From: Eulemur rufifrons
Taxonomy: Eukaryota; Chordata; Mammalia; Primates; Lemuridae
Direction of reading: 5' to 3'
Length of the DNA stretch: 64,000 nt
Assembly (NCBI RefSeq): GCF_041146395.1
Contig: NC_091006.1
Location: 9,554,001-9,618,000, forward strand
Shown: positions 12,094 to 25,899 of the stretch, piece by piece
Numbering within the stretch: the stretch's first letter is position 1
Layout of the letters: every line of letters starts with the position of its first letter
The notes under the pieces: model-generated
Database searches by the model: none
The model's input: the letters and a program-made list of their open reading frames with translations, nothing else
Told to the model about the DNA's origin: nothing
Translations under genes and position numbers: made by a program

Positions 12094-12737
12094 CTGACTT
12101 CTTGCACAGATTCATCCTTGTTGCATGTATCAAATTCATTCTTCATTGCTGGGTAGTATTGCAATTGTATGGATATACCACAATTTTTTAAAAAAATTTT
12201 ATTTACCTGTTGATGGGGCTTTGGATTGTTTTTAAGCTTTTGGCTATTACAAATAAACATGCTATGAACACATTTGTGTACAAGTCTTTGTATGGAGGTA
12301 TATATGTATATTTTTCTATATATATAATTCTAGACTGTATATATATTCTTTCATCTTGGGTAAGCAGGAATGAAATAACTTTATCATACAGCAGGTATGC
12401 TTACCGTTTTAAGGAACTGCCACACTGTTTTCCAAAGTGGTTGTACTATTTTACATTCCCAGCAGTAGTATGAGTGTCTTCCACATCTTCATCGACACTT
12501 GTAGTAGTCGGTCTTTATAATTTTAGTTATTCTAATGTAGTAGAATCTTGTAGTGCTTTCAATTTGCATTTTCCTAAACACATGCTTTTCATATACTTAT
12601 TTTCCATTATCATATTCTTACTTTCATTATCATATTTTTGGTAAAGTCTGTTTCAAATACTTTGCCCACTTTTTATTTCATTTTTTATTGGGTTACTTGT
12701 TTTCTTATTACTAAGTTTTGCAGGTATTTGTATATTC

Positions 12738-12902
12738 TTTCTTTTTTTTTTTTTTAGACAGAGTCTCACTCTGTTGCCCGGGCTAGAGTGCCGTGGCATC
12801 AGCCTAGCTCACAGCAACCCTCAAACTCCTGGGCTCAAGCAATCCTCCTGCCTCAGCCTCCCAGACTTCTAGGATTACAGGCGTGAGCCACCGCGCCAGG
12901 CC
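12738..12902 (-). mobile_element. Alu, antisense, internally deleted
   Basis: The unit has a T tract, 'gacagagtctcactctgttgcccgg', 'gccgtggcatcagcctagctc' (strepsirrhine right-arm type) and then jumps to the left-arm end 'gtgagccaccgcgccaggcc'. The middle half is missing. Confidence 0.85.
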
Positions 12903-13662
12903 TATTTGTATGTTCTTGCTACAAGTCCTTTATCAGGTATGTGATTTGCAAAGATTTTCACTCCGTCTGTGCTTAAGCAGAAATTTAAAATTTTTATGAA
13001 GTCGAGTTTGTCACATTTTTCTTTTATGTATCATGCTTTTGTTGTTATATATAAGAAATCTTTGCCTAATCCAAGATTACAAAGATTTTTCTTCTATGTT
13101 TTCTTCCAGTTTTATAACTTTTAAGTTTTATATTTAGGCTTATGATCCATTTTGAATTACTTGTAGCATATAAGAAATGTTAGGTCATTTGTAAAATATG
13201 GGTGCCCAATTACGTCAGCATCATTTGTTCAAAAAAACTATCCTTTCTCCATTGAGTTAACTTTGCACATTTGTTGAAAATCAGTTGGCCATATATCACT
13301 GGGTCTATTTCCAAACCCTCTATTCTGTCCCATTGATCTTCATGTCTATTCTTTCACCAATACCACTTGTTCTTTATTACTATAGCTTTATAGTAAGTTT
13401 TTAAATCAGGTAGCATGAGTCCTCCAACTTTGCTTTTTCAAAATTGATTTAGCTATTCTGGTTCTTTTGCTATTTCATATAAGTTGTTGAATCATCTTGT
13501 TGATTCTTTTAAAGAATATTTGCAGGGCTTTTGATGGGAAGGCTAATGGAAGACTTAACATCCTTAATTTGAGTCTTCCAATTCATGGGCATGGCCTGTA
13601 TCTCCATTTATTTAGGTCTTTTATTTCATCAGCGATTTTTATTTTTCAGTACACGGATATTT

Positions 13663-13830
13663 GTATAGGTATAGGTAATAAATATTGTATAGGTATAGGT
13701 AATAATGTATAGGTATAGGTAATAAATTGTATAATTTATACATTAAATTGTATAATAAATTGTAATACCTATACCTATAAAATGTATAGGTATAGGTAAT
13801 AAATAATGTATAGGTATAGGTAATAAAATT
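13663..13830. repeat. Minisatellite with one inverted unit
   Basis: Five direct copies of GTATAGGTATAGGTAATAA (starts near 13663, 13687, 13707, 13784 and 13808) surround one inverted copy TACCTATACCTA at 13766-13777. The AT-rich centre (13730-13765) has mirrored 'ttgtataa/ttatac' text. The array lies inside the antisense L1. Confidence 0.85.
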
Positions 13831-14127
13831 GCCTATATTTTATTAGATTTGTACTTAAAAATTAGTTGAAAATTTTGTTCTATTGTAAGTTTCTACTTGT
13901 TCATTACTAGTATACAGATATGCACCTTATTTATATTAGCATTGTATATTACCATTACAGCCCAAGACTTTCTAAACTCACTTATTACTTCTGGTAACTT
14001 TTTCATAGATTCTTTATACAGAATCATGTTGTCTGCAAGTGGAGACAGTTGTTTATTCATTTTCAGTCTGATTTTTGTTTATTTGCTTTTTCCTTGTTGT
14101 CCAGTTCTCCAGAAAGCTGCTGAATGG

Positions 14128-14447
14128 GAGTATTTTTTTTTTTTTTTTTTTTTTTTGAGACAGAGTCTCACTCTGTTGCCTGGGCTACAGTGCCGTGGTG
14201 TCAGCCTAGCTCACAGCAACCTCAAACTCCTGGGTTCAAGCGATGCTACTGCCTCAGCCTCCTGAGTAGCTGGTACTACAGGCATGCGCCACCATGCCCG
14301 GCTAATTTAGCTAATTTCTTTCTATTTTTAGTAGAGACAGGGTCTTGCTCTTGCTCAGGCTGGTCTCGAATTCCTGAGCTTAAGCAATCCTCCTTCCTTG
14401 GCCTCCCAGAGTGCTAGGATTACAGGCATGAGCCATTGTGCCTGGCC
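14128..14447 (-). mobile_element. Alu, antisense, strepsirrhine type
   Basis: A T tract, 'tgccgtggtgtcagcctagctcac' and 'ccaaaagtttc' after the left-arm end mark a near full-length Alu with the lemur-type right arm. Confidence 0.9.
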
Positions 14448-14449
14448 AA

Positions 14450-14829
14450 AAGTTTCTCTTTATTTTTAATTTTCTGCAGTTTGAAAGTGATGTATCTGGG
14501 TGTATTTGGTTTTTAATATTTTTTATTTAAAAACACAGATACAACTATGGAAAATCTACAGAAAAAAATATTCATTTACCTAGAAACTCTTTTGTCTCTT
14601 ACTAGTTAGACTCTTTATGTAATAAACCAAAGGACAGAAGAGTGATACATTAGAAAAGCCTTTTGATACATTAGAAAATGTATCTCTTTTGCAACCCTTT
14701 GTCTTTGTGTATATTTTGTAGCTCAGTGATGTCATTAATGTTCGAATCCTTGTACTTTAATTCACAACTAAAGAGCCAATTCAGAAAAATAATTCACATT
14801 TTTACATAGAACAGTATGCATTATTAAAA
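14450..14829. repeat. Second copy of local intergenic duplicate
   Basis: This segment, and its continuation after the next Alu (15177-15225), aligns with 9998-10350. The preceding 14450-14530 looks like L1 text. Confidence 0.5.
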
Positions 14830-15168
14830 CTTTTTTTTTTTTTTTTTTTTTTTTGAGACAGAGTCTCACTTTGTTGCCCGGGCTAGAGTGAGTGCCGTGG
14901 CATCAGCTCACAGCAACCTCAAACTCCTGAGCTCAAGGGATCCTCCTGTCTCAGCCTCCCGAGTAGTTGGGACTACAGGCATGCACCACCATGCCCGGCT
15001 AATTTTTTCTATATATATTTTTAGCTGTCCATATAATTTCTTTCTATTTTTAGTAGAGATGGGGTCTCGCTCTTGCTCAGGCTGGTCTCGAACTCCTGAG
15101 CTCAAACGATCCGCCCACCTCGGCCTCCCAGAGTGCTAGGATTACAGGCGTGAGCCACCGCGCCCAGC
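14830..15168 (-). mobile_element. Alu, antisense, with target-site duplication
   Basis: A full-length lemur-type Alu is flanked by GCATTATTAAAACTTT on the left (about 14818-14833) and again at 15169-15184. Confidence 0.92.
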
Positions 15169-15184
15169 CGCATTATTAAAACTT

Positions 15185-16185
15185 TAATGTCAGGTTTTAA
15201 CTTAAGTGAATGTATACTTTTTGACTTTATTTTATGCATGTGAAAAGCCACTAGAAGCATACACAAAAAAACTAACAAAAGTATTACATGTAGTGTATTG
15301 GTGTTTGGTACAGGCAAACCTAGGGTCAGAATGGGATAAGAATTCTCGATGTATTGTTTATATCATTTTAATTTTGTACCATGTTAGTATATTAGAAAAA
15401 TATAGTATAGAAAAAAACTTTAAAGCAATTCTCCCAAAATTACATTATTGGGGCCCGTTTTTCCATGTGCACAGTTTAATTATTTGAATACAGTTCTGTA
15501 TTCTCTCCTTTATAAAATGTATAGACAGATACACATGCATATTTTCACATTTACACAAATTCAGAAAGATTATTACATTTCCCTACAGCCTCACTCCACA
15601 GGAACAGTATTGTTTACTGCCCTTTGTAGTTTGACTCCCCACTGGAAAAGCAAAAATTAAACACACCTTTAACAACACAGTTTTAAAACCTAGGAAAGAC
15701 CCAATCCATAGACCCCATAAATCTGCTGCTATTTGGGATGGTATTTTTATCCCTCAGAGATTTCTCTGCCTTTTATTCTCATCAGCAGTTTTTCTCTTTT
15801 CTCAGCCTGATCTTACTATTTTTAAGCAAAGCCTGTTTCCCTAGTCCTTTCATTCATCCAGAATGAAAGTTCTTAAAGGCTCATCTCTACTTTTAACTAA
15901 CTCCAGCCTTCACAATGAACAACAGTGAAGATACACTTTATTTTTTCCTGATTCCCATTATTAGAACTAACTTGCAGTTCACATCATGGATTTTTGTTCA
16001 TTTTCTTCTTCCCAGCATTAGCTCACTTATCCAAGCCTATGTTTCCCCCTCACTCAGTTGTCTTCACCTCCCCTCTACCCCCTAGGGTCACAGACTTTTC
16101 ATGCTGCCAGGTATTTGACCTACAGGAACTATTGCTACATCCTGCTCTCCATTCCACTCCAATTGTACTTGAAAACATTCTCATT
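15185..16185. other. Unassigned intergenic sequence
   Basis: After about 15225 I see no gene, RNA or nameable repeat. Confidence 0.4.
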
Positions 16186-16824
<639 letters not shown>

Positions 16825-16904
16825 CGTTGCTTGCTTGACATTCTATTCTATATGGGGGTGAGGGGAAATAAAAATTAAAAAAACACATTAAGATTAAACT
16901 GCTT

Positions 16905-17875
16905 TAAGAATGGCAGAGTGATGTCAGCAAAATAATAGAGTAGGTTGCTCCAAGGGCCTGTTTCTCCATATAAACAACAAGAAAAATGATTAAAAACTCT
17001 CAGAATCACCTTGTTTGGAAATCTGAAAAATAGCCAAAGGTATACAGCACCCCAGAGAGTGCTGAATAGAGAAAACAGCACTTAAGATAGTACGGGAGAC
17101 TTGTGGCATTTGCATTTGCCCTTGATTCACTGTCCTCCACAGTGCAGTGATGTGAACTTGAAGGTGACAATCTACATTCCCAGTGTAGCACACTAATCCC
17201 TGGCTCCAAAAGGAGTGAAGCAGACCTTATTCTTAATTGCGTTTATGTCAACTGTCTGAGGGGTACCTGAAGGAATAATGTTGCTTCCCAACTGGGTTCA
17301 TTTGCCTGCTACTCAAGAAGCCAACATGCTGAGTCAGCAGATTTTAAGGCAGAGAAAGAGTGTATTCTCTAGGCAGGGAGACGAGAGAAATTTCTGAAAT
17401 CCACCTCTCTGAGAATTTGGGAGACAGGGCTTTTAAGGATAGTGTGGCAGGCAAGGGATTAGGCAATTAGCTTTGTTAATTGAGGCAAAATTATAGGGGT
17501 GTAGAAATCATCTTCTTGTGTTGCTTCAGTTCCTGGGGTCACGATTCCAGTTGAGTTGGTTTCTTGGTATGGGCCAGTTTTTCTGGGTGGGTCAACCAAT
17601 CCACTGGAATGTGGGGCCTGGAAGATATCTTAAAAACTACCTTAGCTTTTAAAAAGGTTATATTATCTATGGAGAAAGTTAAGAATCTTTATGGAGAGGA
17701 GGAAGAATCTGATTACAAGAGATATCCCATTATAATATTAAACAAAAAATTACACAGCATACAAATAAAAAAGTAGGATCCAGTCACAGGATAAATGATC
17801 AGAAACTGTCCCCAAGGAAACACAGATACTGGACTTACTAGACAAGACTTCAGATCAACTGTCTTAAATATTCTG
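16905..17875 (+). mobile_element. L1M 5' region, sense, interrupted
   Basis: 16905-17260 ('gatgtcagcaaaataatagag', 'tgttt...ggaaatctgaaaaatagcc') and 17690-17875 ('gaaactgtccccaagg', 'actggacttactagacaagac') follow the 5' leader region of L1M elements upstream of ORF1. An LTR-like insert separates them. Confidence 0.6.
17270..17690 (-). mobile_element. Probable LTR remnant, antisense
   Basis: 'ggcttttaaggatagtgtggcagg', 'aattataggggtgtagaaatc' and 'cagttcctggggtcacgatt' resemble the reverse complement of a class I ERV LTR. The ends and the family are uncertain. Confidence 0.45.
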
Positions 17876-17879
17876 AAAG

Positions 17880-17990
17880 ACCTCCTTGGTTAAGTTTATT
17901 CCTAGGTTCTTATTTATTTTTTTAGCAATCATAAATGGAATTGTTTTCTTGATTTCTTTTTCAGATAGTTTGCTATTAGCATATCTCCTT
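17880..17990 (-). mobile_element. L1 ORF2 fragment, antisense
   Basis: 'ccttggttaagtttattcctagg' and 'ggaattgttttcttgatttctttttcag' match an antisense stretch of L1 ORF2. Confidence 0.65.
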
Positions 17991-18440
17991 CACTTCCCTG
18001 CTAGTGCAAAGCTTCTTTCATTTGCCAAAAAATCCAACATTTTAAAATGAGCAATGAAAACCAACAAAAGTGGGAAAATTTTATTTGTTTTGTGGGCTAA
18101 TCAGAGTTATGTTTCCTTCTTGTGCGTCTTCAGCATCGTAGAATGAATAGCTCATGCCAGGTAACATTGTCGGAGGTCTAGATGCATCCAACCACATGCA
18201 GGGTTAAGAAGGCAATAGAATCATAAAAAGTTTGAGACCCTCTGTTTGCCTTTCTCTCTAAACAGCCACATTTACTTTACAGTCACACTTAGTAGTAGTG
18301 TAATTTGAGAGAGAGAATGAATATAAAGAGAAAAAAAAGGAAGAGGAAAAAGAAAGGTAATGCGCCAATAAGCACCTGAAACTGTGAACTGAATCTGCTT
18401 ATATATTTTAAATGAATGAATGAACGAATGCGGCAACCTA
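17991..18440. other. Upstream flank of ZNF233
   Basis: No repeat or gene is recognised. The sequence becomes GC-richer towards the promoter. Confidence 0.4.
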
Positions 18441-18464
18441 GCGTAAGCTCAGACTTGCCAAGGA

Positions 18465-18480
18465 TTCTGGGAAGTATAGT
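18465..18480 (-). promoter_or_regulatory. ZNF143/SBS-like site, upstream copy
   Basis: TTCTGGGAAGTATAGT is the reverse complement of an ACTA-extended 'TTCCCAGAA' ZNF143/THAP11 element (consensus ACTACAATTCCCAG). Confidence 0.65.
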
Positions 18481-18552
18481 CCAGGAGCGCCGGATAGCCA
18501 GAGCCACTTCCGCCTATGAGGGCGGGGCTGTAGCCGGTGTTCCCCTTGGGCA

Positions 18553-18568
18553 TTCTGGGAAATGTAGT
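18553..18568 (-). promoter_or_regulatory. ZNF143/SBS-like site, downstream copy
   Basis: TTCTGGGAAATGTAGT, the reverse complement of ACTACATTTCCCAGAA, is a near-consensus ZNF143/THAP11 element. It lies 88 bp from the first copy, in the same orientation. Confidence 0.75.
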
Positions 18569-18640
18569 TCAGGAACAGTGCAATCTTGGGTACTTCCGCT
18601 GCAGGAGGTCAAGGCAGCAGTTCTCAGTCCCGTCTGGGAG

Positions 18641-19300
18641 GTGAGTAAGGGCTGAACCCCTGTTTCTACCCGGAGCTTTTCTGGCCCGGGTGTGGCACCC
18701 GTAGGTGCCAGCTCTCGCCCTCAGGGAAGAGAAGCCACGGAGAGCGGGGACGACAGTTTGCTTGCCTTTGGCTTTTAGGGCGGTTCGCGGGTCCCCAAGT
18801 TGGGGGCGGGCCCCGGTCACACATCTGGTTTGAGGGTCTCCCGGGCCATCAAGTTCTCTAGCTTTCCCCACCTTCCACATGCTCTGCCTCCTTCTGGCGA
18901 GATAGTCTTGGTAGAGTTAATTTTTCTGTTTTTCTTCTGTAAAGTGAGTTTTATATTAGTACACGGAGGTGTTGTGAGATTTACGTGAAATAAATAGAAG
19001 TAAAAATACTTAGGACCGGTCCAGGCACATGCCAAAAGGTGACCAGTTGTTGCCAATCTGTTATTTTTTTCCCCCGGAGCGCTCAGTCTTTGAAAGCTTC
19101 TGTGAGCTCGCCTTGGTTTTGAGCTCCAGGTGCAAGACCGCTGCCCCTTCTCTGATCCCTGCAGCCAGCGGAGCTGTTCCTGGAGTCCTAGTGAGGGGGT
19201 CAACTTTCTTCCCATCTTTTTTTTTAAGGTACGAGTGTGTCATACCCCCAGCTGGGTCACAGTATGGTCTATGATTTATTGCTTCTTTCTTTTTTCCCAG
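18641..19300. other. ZNF233: ZNF233 intron 1
   Basis: GC-moderate intron between donor 18641 and acceptor TTTTTTCCCAG (ag at 19299-19300). No repeat or gene is recognised within it. Confidence 0.6.
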
Positions 19301-19362
19301 TTCTACCTTGCCAGGACGCTGCCCTTCCCCAGAAGGAGCAGGAGAAAATGACGAAGTTTCAG
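19301..19362 (+). CDS. ZNF233: ZNF233 exon 2, start codon exon
   Basis: A 62-bp exon lies between acceptor CTTTTTTCCCAG and donor CAG|GTGAGT. The ATG at 19348 (GAGAAAATGA context) gives MTKFQ, the N-terminus shared by several genes of this cluster. Five codons end exactly at the donor in phase 0, joining E-A-V-T-F-K of the KRAB-A exon. 19301-19347 is 5' UTR. I chose this start because of the MTKFQ match and the splice sites; no longer frame is needed. Confidence 0.88.
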
Positions 19363-19552
19363 GTGAGTTGAGTTTTCATTTTTATCTCTTAAGATGACAT
19401 CGATTTTCTCAAAGATTAGGTTTGTCTTTTTTCTCTTCCTTGGGAAGGGTAAAGGAGGAAAATAGGCATTTTTGGTCTGCCATTTACTTGCTTTTTTATT
19501 GGTTCTATTTTTTGTTTTTGTCTTTACTTTTATTTTTAGTTTTGGTAGGTTT

Positions 19553-19632
19553 TTTTCTGGAGACAGAGTCTTGCTGTGTCGCCCCGGATAGAGTGCAGTG
19601 CCATCATCATAGCTCACTGCAACCTCACTTGA
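19553..19632 (-). mobile_element. Alu monomer fragment, antisense
   Basis: 'ggagacagagtcttgctgtgtcgcc' to 'agctcactgcaacctcactt' is the end of an old antisense Alu monomer. Confidence 0.7.
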
Positions 19633-19828
19633 ACTAGTAAAATCTTGACACCAGTGGACTGATAACTTATATGTGTGTAATGTAATACCTAGAGCAACCA
19701 CTAAAACTATACAAGAGATATGTTCAAAGACATTATAGATAAATCAGAATGGAATTCTAAAAAATGTTCATTACTGGAAGCCATGGGGGGGGTGGAAAAT
19801 GAAAAAAAATTAAAAAAAAGAAAAAGTG

Positions 19829-19975
19829 AGTCAGGCACAGTGGCATGGGCCTGTAATCCCAGTTACTTGAGAGGCTGAGACAGGAGGACCACTTGAGCCC
19901 AGGAGATCAAGACCAGCCTGGGCAACATAGTGAGACCCTGTTTCAAAAAAAGAAAGAAAACGAAAACCAATAAAA
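19829..19975 (+). mobile_element. Alu monomer (FLAM-like), sense
   Basis: 'caggcacagtggcatgggcctg' through 'gaccagcctgggcaacatagtgag' and an A-rich tail form one left-arm monomer without a right arm. Confidence 0.75.
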
Positions 19976-19989
19976 AACTAACTAAATAA

Positions 19990-21048
<1,059 letters not shown>

Positions 21049-21379
21049 ACACATGGGACCTCTGTGTACTATCTTTGCATTTTCCTTGAATCAGTAATTA
21101 TTTAAAAATAAAAAAAAATTTAAAAAATTATTTGAAGAATTTTGAAATAATTTGTCCTTTTCAAAATTTAAAATCCTCCCGCCCCTGAAAGAGGTGCCTT
21201 AGGTGTTTTGCGGGAAGAATAAGCATTAGCTGAAGTCAGGAAAAATGCTGTTAGATGTTTTGTTGCTAGAAGAGCTATTTTCTTCTTTTCAGTGATTTAG
21301 TTGCCATGTTTGTGTGTGTGCGCATGCGGGCTAAGGTGTGTTTTGTTAACTTCTGAAAATAATATCATATACTTCATTT

Positions 21380-22100
21380 AAAATGTCTCCTACGAGGCCG
21401 GGCGCGGTGGCTCACGCCTGTAATTCTAGCACTCTGGGAGGCCGAGGTGGGCGGATCGTTTGAGCTCAGGAGTTCGAGACCAGCCTGAGCAAGAGCGAGA
21501 CCCCATCTCTACTAAAAAATAGAAAGAAATTATATGGACAGCTAAAAATATATATAGAAAAAATTAGCCGGGCATGGTGGTGCATGCCTGTAGTCCCAGC
21601 TACTCGGGAGGCTGAGACAGGAGGATCGCTCGAGCTCAGGAGTTTGAGGTTGCTGTGAGCTAGGCTGATGCCACGGCACTCACTCTAGCCTGGGCAACAG
21701 AGTGAGACTCTGTCTCAAAAAAAAAAAAAAAAAAAAAGTCCCCTACGGCCGGGCGCGGTGGCTCACGCCTGTAATCCTAGCTCTCTGGGAGGCCGAGGCG
21801 GGAGGATTGCTTGAGCTTAGGAGTTCGAGACCAACCTGAGCAAGAGCGAGACCCCGTCTCTACTAAAAATAGAAAAAAATGATTTCGACAGCTAAAAATA
21901 TATATAGAAAAATTAGCCGGGCATGGTGGCGCATGCCTGTATTCCCAGGTATTCGGGAGGCTGAGGCAGGAGGATCGCTTGAGCCCAGGAGTTTGAGGTT
22001 GCTGTGAGCTGGGCTGATGCCACGGCACTCTAGCCCGGGCAATAGAGTGAGACTCTGTCTCAATAAATAAATAAATAAATAAAAATAAAATGTCTCCTAC
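21380..22100 (+). mobile_element. Tandem pair of full-length Alus, triplicated target site
   Basis: Two sense lemur-type Alus (21396-21734 and 21747-22086). AAAATGTCTCCTAC lies before the first (21380-21393) and after the second (22087-22100); a diverged copy AAAGTCCCCTAC sits between them (21735-21746). The second tail is an (AAAT)n tract. Confidence 0.93.
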
Positions 22101-22701
22101 TTTTGTAATACTTATGGACACTTCCTGTTTGTCCTTGCATGTAATGCTCAAAGTAGTTGTAGGAGAATAAACTTGGAATTAGCTTGATTTTAAACATAGA
22201 GAAAGCAAGTTCATGATGGTTCTTACCCTTTTCTAAGGTACAGAAACACGTAAGGGTGAAGCCGTCTCTAAAGCCCCTGCCTCCTAGGTCAGAAGTACCG
22301 GGTGTTCTATTTGTGTGAAGAGAGACAGAAGAAAAGACAGTTCTGCATTTAGTCAGTATGACTGGCATGTTCTTTGCATGGAGGACTCCACAGATAATGC
22401 CGCCCCTGGACTGGTTCTGTCCTCACTGGATATGACACCTTCTCCTTTAGTGTACCTCAGTGCTCAGGGCTCCAGCCAAAACAAATATAATGGTAAGCAC
22501 AGTATTTACATAAATATTCAAATTTTCCCCACAGTAAAAGACACCTTACACATAGTTATGAGACAAATGGAAACTGGAAGGAAAATATTTACAACATAAT
22601 ATGCTAGAAAATGACTTAATATCCTAAAAATGTCTCTTACAAGTTCATAACACTCAAAAACCCAATAGGAATATGAGCAAAATTTAAAAATAGGCAAGTC
22701 A

Positions 22702-22944
<243 letters not shown>

Positions 22945-23307
22945 TCAACTATTTGGAAATTTTTCAAAGATTTATTTTTATTTATCTAATTACCAAAGAT
23001 TTGAGGAAGTAATCATGCCCAAGTTTAGCCAGGTTATGGAAATTCAGGGAACACTTAAGAGTTGCGTGAAATGAAGATAAGAATCATTTGGGAGGAAAAT
23101 ATGCCATTATACTTGCAAAATTTCAAAGGTCTGTGTTCTTTGACATTGATATTTTTTCCTTAGGATAAATTCTAGGAAATGGAAATGGACCAAGATCAAT
23201 GTGACAGGATGTTCCTTGTAGCATTGCTTGTAATAATAAAACATCGAAACTGTGCGTTATAGATCATGTATAGTTCACATATTGTATGAACTATTAAATA
23301 TGGGTGA

Positions 23308-23740
23308 AATACTAATAAAAACGAAAATTTGTTGAGGACTTACTATGTGCCGGGCATATATGTTCTAAGGCAGAGCTGTCCAGTAGAACTTCCGCAGGGC
23401 TATTTCAGTACAATTTCCAATATTGTGATGTCAGTATGGAAGCCACTACCCACAGGTGGCTCTTGAGCACTTGAAATGTGGCCAGTGCAACCAAGGGACT
23501 AAATTTTAAACTTGTCTTTAATTTTTAATTTAAATTTACATAGCCACATGTGACTAGTGGCTGCTAAATTAGCACAGTTCTAAGGACTTCGTGTATACTC
23601 AGTCATTTGTCTGCATAAGGATCTTCTGACGGGGGCGGGGGGGGGGTGTCATTATTCACTTGAGGAAATTCAGATTCAGGCATTTGTCTATATAAAGTCA
23701 CACAGTTAGGGGCACAGTTTTGGAATGTAAACTGAGGCAC
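23308..23740 (-). repeat. MIR, antisense, split by a hAT element
   Basis: 23308-23370 ('gttgaggacttactatgtgcc') and 23578-23740 ('gtgtcattattcacttgagg', 'aaagtcacacagttagg') together read as one antisense MIR, interrupted by the element at 23371-23577. Confidence 0.7.
23371..23577 (+). mobile_element. Non-autonomous hAT element with perfect 8-bp duplication
   Basis: It begins CAGAGCTGTCCAGTAGAA and ends TAAATTAGCACAG with 'gagcacttgaaatgtggcc' inside. TTCTAAGG flanks it on both sides exactly (23363-23370 and 23578-23585), the 8-bp hAT signature. Confidence 0.85.
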
Positions 23741-23742
23741 AA

Positions 23743-24095
23743 CAGTTTCCTCTTATCCATGGGGGATATGTTTTAATAACGCCCAGTGGATGCCTGAAAT
23801 TGTGGGTAGTACCGAACCCTATCTATACTATGCTTTTTTTGATCTGATAGCCGACAGCTACTAAGTGACTCGCAGATAACAGTGCGGAGATGCTGGACAA
23901 AGGGATTCACATCCTGGGTGGATGGAGCAGGACAGTGTGAGATTACATCACGATATTTAGAACAGCACACAATTTACAATGTATGAATTGTTTATTTCTA
24001 GAATTTTCCATTTGATATTTTCAGACTGCAGTTAATCGTGGGTTACTGAAATTGTGGAAAACTAAATAGTGGATAAAGGGGGACCATCCTATTCT
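23743..24095 (+). mobile_element. Tigger-like (TcMar) DNA transposon remnant
   Basis: The start 'ttatccatgggggatatg', 'cagtggatgcctgaaattgtg' and 'accgaaccctatctatact', and the end 'ggataaagggggacc', are inverted to each other and match non-autonomous Tigger-type elements. The interior is deleted. Confidence 0.65.
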
Positions 24096-24669
24096 GGCAT
24101 GAAAAGCTGTGCACTCGGACACAGAGGACTGTCACAGATAGTGTCTTAGATAGGTGGCACGTACCTGGAGAGCACAGAGGACCGGTTGCATAACTCCCCA
24201 GGAAAGGTGACCAAAGGCTCGTTGGTCTCTCAAATTGTAACAAAATTAGAGTACATGGGCTTAGCAAAGGTGGGTGAGAAAGGAAGACAAAAACTATCAG
24301 ATCCTGTTGGAACTAAATTGACCTAACAGTTCTAGGACAAGTTGGTAGTATCATTGAAATTATAAAATGTATGTACCCCATGATTCATGAATTACAGTTT
24401 TAGGGCATTTACTGTTGGGATACTAACAAATGGCACCAAGTTATATATACAGGGCTAACTTTTTAGTTGCATATACTTTTGGTGTGACTGTGGAAAATTA
24501 CTGTGTGGAATGGGTGTGTGGATGGAGAAGGGGAGGAACCTACTTAAAATTGACTTAAGGCCCTCAGAGTCCAGAACATCTTCCTACCTGTCCTTTCCAC
24601 CTGCCCAGTGCCACCCCTCTCCCACTGGATGTTGGTCATAAATTGAGGTACATGTGCTTGATGTTGTAG

Positions 24670-25691
<1,022 letters not shown>

Positions 25692-25787
25692 GCTACCAGC
25701 CCTTCAAACTAGATACGCTGTTACGGTTAGGAAGAGAAGAGAAGCTTCGGGTGATGGAGGCAGAGACCCAGGGAGATGGGTGCTCAG
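25692..25787 (+). CDS. ZNF233: ZNF233 KRAB-B exon
   Basis: A 96-bp exon lies between acceptor GTTTTTTGCAG (ag 25690-25691) and donor GTGAGAACC at 25788. It reads GYQPFKLDTLLRLGREEK and on to QGDGCS. It keeps the KRAB-B pattern (PFK-D, EEKLR-ME) and the phase of the ZNF227 exon. Human ZNF233 has, from memory, a very similar GYQPFKLD start and GDGCS end. Confidence 0.92.
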
Positions 25788-25899
25788 GTGAGAACCATGC
25801 GGCTTCGAGTGTGTGCAGGGGACGGCCCGGTACTCCCTTCCCGCCACCTCCTTGGCTGCCAGGCTGGCCCAAGCCCCCAGAATTCCTCACTGCTGTAGT

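Larger units (their letters stand above)
18441..18640 (+). promoter_or_regulatory. ZNF233: ZNF233 core promoter and non-coding exon 1
   Basis: A GC-rich block just before a strong donor (GAG|GTGAGT, gt at 18641) carries two ZNF143/THAP11-type elements, two ETS sites (CACTTCCG at 18505-18512; TACTTCCG at 18591-18598) and a GC box GGGCGGGGC at 18520-18528. There is no TATA box. Exon 1 ends at 18640 and is non-coding; its 5' end is not determinable. This is the usual dispersed, TATA-less promoter of a KRAB zinc-finger gene. Confidence 0.75.
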
